Shown here: positions 58,783-64,000 of the stretch, piece after piece
Numbering within the stretch: the first letter of the stretch is position 1
Layout: each line of letters begins with the position of its first letter
Assembly: GCF_050586345.1 (NCBI RefSeq)
Contig: NZ_JBOCEF010000003.1
Coordinates: forward strand, 116,126 to 180,125
Direction of reading: 5' to 3'
Source of the DNA: JBOCEF01 sp050586345
GTDB taxonomy: Bacteria; Pseudomonadota; Alphaproteobacteria; Rhodobacterales; Rhodobacteraceae
DNA: 64,000 nucleotides
Made by a program: the position numbers and the translations under genes
Notes under the pieces: model-generated
Seen by the model: the letters and a program-made list of their open reading frames with translations, nothing else
The model's database searches: none
Told to the model about the DNA's origin: nothing

Positions 58783-59073
58783 TCAGAGCGCCCAGACCTG
58801 CGCCGCGCCGGCGGCGTTGCGCAGGGCGTGCAGCTCGGCCAGCGCCGGGTCATCGATCCAGGCCTGCGCCGCCGCCATGTCCGGGAAGGTCAGCACCGCC
58901 AGCATCCCCGGCCCCTCGGACCGGGTCCCGCCCGGGTCGAAGGCCGCGGGCGCCGGGCTCGCCGCCGTCACCGCCCCGCCATGCTTGGCCAGCGCCGCCC
59001 CGGCGCCCTCGCGATAGGCGGCCAGCTTCTCGGGCGCGTCGATCTCGATCTGGAACACAAGGGTCGCGGTCAT
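58783..59073 (-). CDS. DUF1330 protein
   Basis: A 96-residue ferredoxin-like (dimeric alpha-beta barrel) protein of the DUF1330 family: MTATLVFQIEIDAPEKLAAY, the FDPGGTRSEGPGMLAVLTFP strand and the closing AQAWIDDPALAELHALRNAA. The biochemical role is unknown. The ATG at 59073 is followed by the family start; AGAGA precedes it. It is divergent from the LysR gene across 131 bases, an arrangement that suggests regulation by that LysR. Confidence 0.87.
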   Translation of the reverse strand: MTATLVFQIEIDAPEKLAAYREGAGAALAKHGGAVTAASPAPAAFDPGGTRSEGPGMLAVLTFPDMAAAQAWIDDPALAELHALRNAAGAAQVWAL

Positions 59074-59204
59074 CGTCTCTCTCCGTTGTCTCGCCCCGGC
59101 TGCGGGGCATGGGGGAGAGGGTGGGCGCCGTCGCCCCCTTGCGAAATTGCACAATCCCGCAACCGGGCTGTTCAGATCTGCAAGCCCGTGGCAGCCTGCG
59201 GCGC

Positions 59205-60116
59205 ATGAGCGACTGGGATGACTTGCGATACGTGCTCGCCGCCGTGCGCGGCGGGGGGCTGTCGGGCGCCGCGCGGGCGCTGGGAACCTCGCACGCCACC
59301 GTCTCGCGCCGCATCGCCGCGGCCGAGGCGCGGCTGGGCGCGTCGCTGTTCGAGCGGCGCCCGGACGGGCTGCGCCCCACCGCCGCCGGGCGACGGGCGG
59401 CCGAGGCCGCGGCGCTGATGGAGGCCGAGGCGCTGGCGCTGGAGCGCGCGGCGGCCGGGCTCGACGCCAGCCTCGCCGGGCCGCTGCGGATCACCGCGCC
59501 GCAGCTGTTGATCGAACCGGTGCTGGCCGAGCCGCTGGCCGCCTTCGCCGCCGCCCATCCGGGGGTGGAGATGACGGTCCTCGCCTCCAACGCCCTTCTC
59601 AACCTGCACCGGCGCGAGGCGGACGTGGCGCTGCGCATCACCGCGGCGCCGCCCGGGTCGCTCTGGGGCGTGCGGCTGGCGCAGCTGCGCCGCGCCGTCT
59701 ACGCCGCCCCGCGCTGGGTGCAGGCGGCGGAGCGGGGCGAGGTGGTGGACTGGATCGCCTTCACCCATTGGGAGGAGGAGGCGGGCGCGCTGCCCGGCCC
59801 CGGCGGGCGCGTCGCCTGGCGCTTCGACGACATGGCCGCGGCGCTGGGCGCGGCGCGCAAGGGCCTCGGGGCGTTGCGCATGCCCTGTTTCCTCGGGGAA
59901 GGCGACCCGGCGCTGGCCCGGATGCCGGGGCAGGGGCCGGGGCAGGGGCCGGAGCCGTACCTGGATCTCTGGGCGCTGGCGCATCCCGACCTGGCGCGGG
60001 TCGAGCGGGTGCGCCGCTTCGTGCGGGCGATGCGCCGGGCGATGCGGCCGCTGCACGGGCTGTTCATCGGCGCGCCCGGGGCGGGGGCGGGACGGGCGCC
60101 CGGGGACGGGGGCTGA
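59205..60116 (+). CDS. LysR-family regulator
   Basis: A 303-residue LysR regulator. Residues about 4-62 are the helix-turn-helix (ALGTSHATVSRRIAAAEARL) and the rest the effector domain (AAHPGVEMTVLASNALLNLH). The first residues MSDWDDLRYVLAAVRGGGLS match the VirR/CrgA-like group that regulates divergent small metabolic genes. I chose ATG 59205 although its ribosome site is weak. The C-terminal tail is Gly/Pro-rich (GAPGAGAGRAPGDGG). It is divergent from the DUF1330 gene, its likely target. Confidence 0.88.
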   Translation: MSDWDDLRYVLAAVRGGGLSGAARALGTSHATVSRRIAAAEARLGASLFERRPDGLRPTAAGRRAAEAAALMEAEALALERAAAGLDASLAGPLRITAPQLLIEPVLAEPLAAFAAAHPGVEMTVLASNALLNLHRREADVALRITAAPPGSLWGVRLAQLRRAVYAAPRWVQAAERGEVVDWIAFTHWEEEAGALPGPGGRVAWRFDDMAAALGAARKGLGALRMPCFLGEGDPALARMPGQGPGQGPEPYLDLWALAHPDLARVERVRRFVRAMRRAMRPLHGLFIGAPGAGAGRAPGDGG

Positions 60117-60338
60117 GCCGCCGGCGCCGGGCGGGGTGCGACGGGCCGCCGCGCGGAATCGCCTGGCCCCGCTTCGGGCGCAGCGGGCCCGCCGAATGGG
60201 CCTCCGGGCCGCCCCGCGAAAAAACCCGAATCCGGGATTCAGCTTATCGCCCCAGAAAAAGACAAATGAGGTCAATGCGTTGCCGCGATGCATCACCCGC
60301 ATCCCCGGGCGCGACGGATTTGCCTAATGGTGTCGTGA

Positions 60339-60352
60339 TTGACTTGGATCAA
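60339..60352 (+). promoter_or_regulatory. FnrL box upstream of ccoNOQP
   Basis: TTGAC-TTGG-ATCAA, one mismatch to TTGAT-N4-ATCAA, lies 82 bases before the ccoN start in a 318-base gap (60117-60434). The rest of that gap is GC-rich at first and AT-richer after 60220, with no gene seen. FnrL activation of cco genes is established in Rhodobacter. Confidence 0.75.
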
Positions 60353-60434
60353 GGCCCCCCCTCGCACGACCCGTCATAGCGGCCAACAAGCGGAAAAGTT
60401 TCCGCGCCACTGCTTCGGAACGACGGAGGGGAAG

Positions 60435-62045
60435 TTGGCTTCTGCAGCGAAACTCATCGCCCTTGCGATAATCGCGGTTCTCGCGTTCATCGCGACGGGC
60501 AAAGCGCATGACCTGGCCTACCAGGTCAATGCGTTCACCGTGCTGGCGGTCTCCGTCGGCCTGTTCATCTGGGTGCTTCGGGGGGCGGGCGAGGCCCGCA
60601 AGCCCGCGCCCTCTCAAAACGAATACATGGACGACGTCGTCCGCGCCGGCGTCATCGCGACGGCGTTCTGGGGCCTGGCGGGCTTCCTGGCGGGCGTCTA
60701 CATCGCCTTCCAGCTGGCCTTCCCGGTGCTGAACCTGGACCTGCCCTGGACGACCTTCGGGCGCCTGCGGCCGCTCCACACCTCGGCGGTGATCTTCGCC
60801 TTCGGCGGCAACGCGCTGATCGCGACGTCCTTCTACATCGTGCAGCGGACGTCCGCCGCGCGCCTCTGGGGCGGGAACCTCGCGTGGTTCGTGTTCTGGG
60901 GCTACCAGCTGATGATCGTGCTGGCCGCGACCGGCTACCTGCTGGGCGGCACCCAGGGCAAGGAATACGCCGAGCCGACCTGGTACGTGGACATCTGGCT
61001 GACCATCGTCTGGGTGGCGTATCTCGCGGTGTTCCTCGGGACCATCATCAAGCGTAAAGAGCCGCATATCTACGTCGCCAACTGGTTCTTCCTGGCGTTC
61101 ATCATCACCATCGCGATGCTGCACCTGGTCAACAACCTGGCGGTGCCGGTGTCGGTGTTCGGCTCGGTCTCCTACTCGGCCTTCGCGGGCGTGCAGGACG
61201 CGCTGACCCAGTGGTGGTACGGCCATAACGCGGTGGGCTTCTTCCTGACCGCGGGCTTCCTCGGGATGATGTACTACTTCGTACCGAAGCAGGCGGAACG
61301 CCCGGTCTTCTCGTACAAGCTGTCGATCATCCACTTCTGGGCGCTGATCTTCCTGTACATCTGGGCCGGTCCGCACCACCTGCACTACACCGCGCTGCCC
61401 GACTGGGCGCAGACGCTGGGCATGGTGTTCTCGATCATGCTGTGGATGCCTTCCTGGGGCGGCATGATCAACGGCCTGATGACGCTGTCGGGCGCCTGGG
61501 ACAAGCTGCGGACCGACCCGGTCATGCGCATGCTGGTGGTCTCGGTCGGCTTCTACGGCATGTCGACCTTCGAAGGCCCGATGATGTCGATCAAGGCGGT
61601 CAACTCGCTGTCGCACTACACCGACTGGACCATCGGCCACGTCCACTCCGGCGCGCTGGGCTGGAACGGCATGATCACCTTCGGCGCGCTGTACTTCATG
61701 ACGCCGCGCCTGTGGGGCAAGAAGCAGCTCTACTCGCTGCCCGCCGTGTCCTGGCACTTCTGGCTGGCGACCATCGGCATCGTGCTCTACGCGGCCTCCA
61801 TGTGGGTGTCGGGCATCACGCAGGGCCTGATGTGGCGTGAATACGACGACCAGGGCTTCCTCGTGAACTCCTTCGCCGACACCGTCGCGGTCCTTCACAA
61901 CTACTACGTCATCCGCGGCCTCGGCGGCCTGATGTTCCTGGCCGGCGCCTGCATCATGTGCTGGAACCTGTGGATGACCGTCCGTGCGGGCGAGCCGCAG
62001 GAAGCCTCCGACGCCAAGGCCCACGGCCTGGTCGCGGCCGAGTGA
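60435..62045 (+). CDS. ccoN: cbb3 oxidase catalytic subunit CcoN
   Basis: The heme-copper catalytic subunit of the high-affinity cbb3 oxidase. The 536-residue protein has about 12 membrane segments, with ligands in GRLRPLHTSAVIFAFGGNAL, WWYGHNAVGFFLTAGFLGMM (Cu-B region), WAGPHHLHYTALPDWAQTLG and HYTDWTIGHVHSGALGWNGM (histidines for both hemes). The start is a TTG at 60435 with GGAGGGG just upstream; the first residues ASAAKLIALAIIAVLAFIAT match the family start. An open reading from 60339 would begin inside the FnrL box and is rejected. Confidence 0.96.
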   Translation: MASAAKLIALAIIAVLAFIATGKAHDLAYQVNAFTVLAVSVGLFIWVLRGAGEARKPAPSQNEYMDDVVRAGVIATAFWGLAGFLAGVYIAFQLAFPVLNLDLPWTTFGRLRPLHTSAVIFAFGGNALIATSFYIVQRTSAARLWGGNLAWFVFWGYQLMIVLAATGYLLGGTQGKEYAEPTWYVDIWLTIVWVAYLAVFLGTIIKRKEPHIYVANWFFLAFIITIAMLHLVNNLAVPVSVFGSVSYSAFAGVQDALTQWWYGHNAVGFFLTAGFLGMMYYFVPKQAERPVFSYKLSIIHFWALIFLYIWAGPHHLHYTALPDWAQTLGMVFSIMLWMPSWGGMINGLMTLSGAWDKLRTDPVMRMLVVSVGFYGMSTFEGPMMSIKAVNSLSHYTDWTIGHVHSGALGWNGMITFGALYFMTPRLWGKKQLYSLPAVSWHFWLATIGIVLYAASMWVSGITQGLMWREYDDQGFLVNSFADTVAVLHNYYVIRGLGGLMFLAGACIMCWNLWMTVRAGEPQEASDAKAHGLVAAE

Positions 62046-62058
62046 GGGAGGAGAAACA

Positions 62059-62796
62059 ATGAGCCTTCTCGACAAGCACGGCGCGCTGGAGCGTAACGCC
62101 ACGCTCCTCCTCGCCTCCTCCCTCGTGGTCGTCGCCATCGGCGGCCTGGTGGAGATCACGCCGCTCTTCTACCTGGAGAGCACCATTGAAAAGGTGGAAG
62201 GGGTTCGCCCCTACACCCCGCTCGAGCTGAAGGGCCGGGACATCTACATCCGCGAGGGCTGCTATGTCTGCCACAGCCAGATGATCCGCCCGATGCGCGA
62301 CGAGGTGGAGCGGTACGGGCACTTCTCCCTCGCGGCGGAGTCGATGTACGACCACCCGTTCCAGTGGGGCTCCAAGCGCACCGGGCCCGACCTGGCGCGC
62401 GTCGGCGGGCGCTACTCCGACCAGTGGCACGTGGACCACATGTGGAACCCGCGCGACCTGGTGCCTGAATCGATCATGCCGGCCTATCCGCACCTGATCG
62501 AGACGGAGCTGGAGTTCGACCACGTGGCCCAGAACCTGGCGGCCCAGCAGGTCGTCGGCGTCCCCTACACGGACGAGGGCGTGGAGGCGGCCAAGGCCGA
62601 CCTCCTGGCCCAGATGGACCCGGATGACGAGCTGGGCGGCTATGACGGCCTGGTCGAGCGCTATGGCGAGGACGTCAACATCCGCAACTTCGACGGCACG
62701 CCGAAGGTGACCGAGCTCGACGCCCTGATCGCCTACCTGCAGGTCCTCGGCACGATGGTCGACTTCTCGACCTACGAAGTCGAAGCGAGCCGCTGA
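62059..62796 (+). CDS. ccoO: cbb3 oxidase monoheme subunit CcoO
   Basis: Membrane-anchored c-type cytochrome that passes electrons to CcoN. The 245-residue product has one N-terminal membrane segment (about 17-38, LLASSLVVVAIGGLVEITPL), the heme site CYVCH at Cys68, Cys71 and His72, and the axial Met region around ESIMPAYPHL. GGGAGGAGA precedes the ATG at 62059, 13 bases after ccoN. The length is standard. Confidence 0.96.
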   Translation: MSLLDKHGALERNATLLLASSLVVVAIGGLVEITPLFYLESTIEKVEGVRPYTPLELKGRDIYIREGCYVCHSQMIRPMRDEVERYGHFSLAAESMYDHPFQWGSKRTGPDLARVGGRYSDQWHVDHMWNPRDLVPESIMPAYPHLIETELEFDHVAQNLAAQQVVGVPYTDEGVEAAKADLLAQMDPDDELGGYDGLVERYGEDVNIRNFDGTPKVTELDALIAYLQVLGTMVDFSTYEVEASR

Positions 62797-62807
62797 GGGA
62801 GGGAGAG

Positions 62808-62996
62808 ATGGAAAGCACCTACACCCTTCTGCGCGAATTCGCGGACAGCTGGATGCTGCTGGCGATGACGACGATGTTCATCGGCGTCGTCATCTTCACC
62901 TTCCGCCCCGGCTCCCGCCGCGTGCATGACGACATCGCCGACATTCCGCTGCGCAACGACGACAAGCCGTTGTCGGCCATCGAGGAGGGCCGCTGA
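62808..62996 (+). CDS. ccoQ: cbb3 oxidase small subunit CcoQ
   Basis: A 62-residue single-pass membrane protein in the ccoQ position; CcoQ stabilises the cbb3 complex, notably against oxygen. The membrane segment is about 14-33 (SWMLLAMTTMFIGVVIFTFR), followed by the family tail FRPGSRRVHDDIADIPLRND. GGGAGAG precedes the ATG. Its stop is one base before the ccoP start. Confidence 0.9.
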   Translation: MESTYTLLREFADSWMLLAMTTMFIGVVIFTFRPGSRRVHDDIADIPLRNDDKPLSAIEEGR

Positions 62997-62997
62997 C

Positions 62998-63876
62998 ATG
63001 GCCGACAATCACGAGAAAGACGTCGACCAGCTCTCCGGCGTCGAGACCACGGGTCACGAGTGGAACGGGATCAAGGAGCTGAACAACCCGCTCCCGCTCT
63101 GGTGGCTGTACTCGTTCTACGCCTGCGTGATCTGGGCGCTGCTGTACACCGTCGCCTACCCGGCCTGGCCGATGATCTCCTCCGCCACCGGCGGCGTGCT
63201 GGGGTACTCCTCGCGCGAAGCGGTGATGGAGGACATCGCCGCGGCGAAGGCCGAGCAGGCGGTCTATGTCGACAAGATCGCGGCCGCGGACGTGACCGAG
63301 ATCTCCGGCGACGCGGAGCTGATGCAGTTCAGCCTCGCCGGCGGCGCGGCGGTGTTCCGCACCTACTGCTCGCAGTGCCACGGCTCCGGCGCGCAGGGCG
63401 GCGTCGGCTACCCGAACCTCAATGACGACGCCTGGATCTGGGGCGGCAGCGTCGAGGCGATCCACCAGACCATCGCCCACGGCATCCGGTCGTCCGAGGA
63501 CGAGGACACCCGTTTCTCGGCCATGCCCGCCTTCGGCCGGGACGAGCTGCTCGAGGCGGAGGAGATCGCGGCGGTGGTCGAGCACGTGCTGTCGCTGTCC
63601 GGGCAGGACCACGACGTCGCCATGGCCGAAGAGGGCGCGGTGGTGTTCGAGGACAACTGCGCGTCCTGCCACATGGAGGACGGGACCGGGAACGTCGATC
63701 TCGGCGCCCCGAACCTGACCGACGCCATCTGGCTCTATGGCGGCGACCGGGACACGATCGCCTACACGGTGAACAACTCCCGCGCCGGCATGATGCCCGC
63801 CTGGCTCGGCCGCCTGTCCGACGCGCAGGTCAAGCAGGTCGCCCTCTACGTCCACTCGCTGGGCGGCGGCGAATGA
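62998..63876 (+). CDS. ccoP: cbb3 oxidase diheme subunit CcoP
   Basis: Diheme cytochrome c that feeds CcoO. The 292-residue protein has an N-terminal membrane segment (about 36-55, WLYSFYACVIWALLYTVAYP), preceded by GIKELNNPLPLWW, the family start, and two heme sites, CSQCH at Cys124/Cys127/His128 and CASCH at Cys221/Cys224/His225, with axial Met regions SAMPAFG and RAGMMPAWLG. It follows ccoQ by one base. Confidence 0.96.
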   Translation: MADNHEKDVDQLSGVETTGHEWNGIKELNNPLPLWWLYSFYACVIWALLYTVAYPAWPMISSATGGVLGYSSREAVMEDIAAAKAEQAVYVDKIAAADVTEISGDAELMQFSLAGGAAVFRTYCSQCHGSGAQGGVGYPNLNDDAWIWGGSVEAIHQTIAHGIRSSEDEDTRFSAMPAFGRDELLEAEEIAAVVEHVLSLSGQDHDVAMAEEGAVVFEDNCASCHMEDGTGNVDLGAPNLTDAIWLYGGDRDTIAYTVNNSRAGMMPAWLGRLSDAQVKQVALYVHSLGGGE

Positions 63877-63881
63877 CGGAC

Positions 63882-63906
63882 CGGGCGCCCCCCGGCGGGG
63901 CGCCCG
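63882..63906 (+). terminator. Hairpin after ccoP
   Basis: A 10-bp perfect stem (CGGGCGCCCC) with a five-base loop starts five bases after the ccoP stop. It has no U tract, so may serve as an mRNA-stabilising or attenuating hairpin. The remaining bases to 64000 are AT-richer with no gene seen. Confidence 0.45.
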
Positions 63907-64000
63907 ATCCATCGCCTGAAACGTGATCGAGACGCGACGTGCTGCCCCCCCCGCACGGCGTGTTTGTTTTTTGACTTCACAACCCGCTTTCTCAGCTTCT

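Noticed and set aside
1..64000. CRISPR arrays, tRNA or rRNA genes, transposases, integrases, riboswitches
   Set aside because: No regularly spaced repeats of CRISPR type, no cloverleaf or conserved rRNA sequence, and no mobile-element protein were recognised on either strand.

Overview
The window is a high-GC (about 70% G+C by eye), densely coding stretch of an alphaproteobacterial chromosome, most likely from the Rhodobacteraceae (Rhodobacterales). Pointers to that group are the flagellar gene set (FliN/FliH/FliF with FliL, a PflI-like protein and MotE), FnrL beside hemN and ccoNOQP, an htpX-rsmB pair, an NADP-type icd, VPLPA-CTERM surface proteins, and regulatory boxes in alphaproteobacterial form (Irr/ICE, GTTC-N7-GTTC SOS box, CtrA-like box, FnrL boxes). 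The genus cannot be fixed from the sequence alone. I see no tRNA, rRNA, CRISPR array, integrase, transposase or prophage.

Layout. 0.2-2.2 kb: a DUF6456 helix-turn-helix protein and an acidic helix-hairpin-helix protein under a PhaR-like palindrome. 2.3-15.5 kb: a flagellar locus of two divergent blocks, fliF-fliH-fliN-fliP-fliG on the minus strand and fliL-pflI-like-motE-motA-(unknown 846-residue protein)-flgF-flgG-flgA-flgH-second fliL on the plus strand, sharing a 167-bp divergent promoter with a CtrA-like box. 15.7-18.7 kb: a MarR regulator with a cysteine tail and an FNR box, then a LysR regulator divergent from glutaryl-CoA dehydrogenase. 18.7-31.5 kb: housekeeping genes (SdhAF4-like protein, HtpX, RNA methyltransferases, heparinase-like protein, PurH, chorismate mutase, heme A synthase, isocitrate dehydrogenase). 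31.5-38.5 kb: a VPLPA-CTERM protein, the iron exporter mbfA under an Irr box, recA under an SOS box, an orphan gene, pirin, upp, and a tandem pair of VPLPA-CTERM genes of which the first is frameshifted.

38.5-50.4 kb: a nucleoside import and salvage cluster on the minus strand: two BMP-type binding proteins, a fused-domain ABC ATPase, two permeases, cytidine deaminase, purine nucleoside phosphorylase, DeoC, DeoA, DeoB and, past the VPLPA pair, Upp. Imported nucleosides would be deaminated or phosphorolysed, the pentose phosphate isomerised and cleaved to central metabolites, and the bases salvaged. An AT-rich membrane/coiled-coil gene of unknown function sits inside the ABC operon, start- and stop-coupled to its neighbours; it is the strongest candidate here for recently acquired accessory DNA.

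50.6-55.5 kb: an orphan sigma-54 response regulator, a receiver-Hpt protein and an ExoP-type polysaccharide co-polymerase/tyrosine autokinase. 55.9-63.9 kb: an SqrR/BigR-like persulfide-sensing ArsR repressor, then the low-oxygen module hemN, fnrL and ccoNOQP (cbb3 oxidase) with FnrL boxes, interrupted by a divergent DUF1330/LysR pair. The window ends about 120 bases after ccoP.
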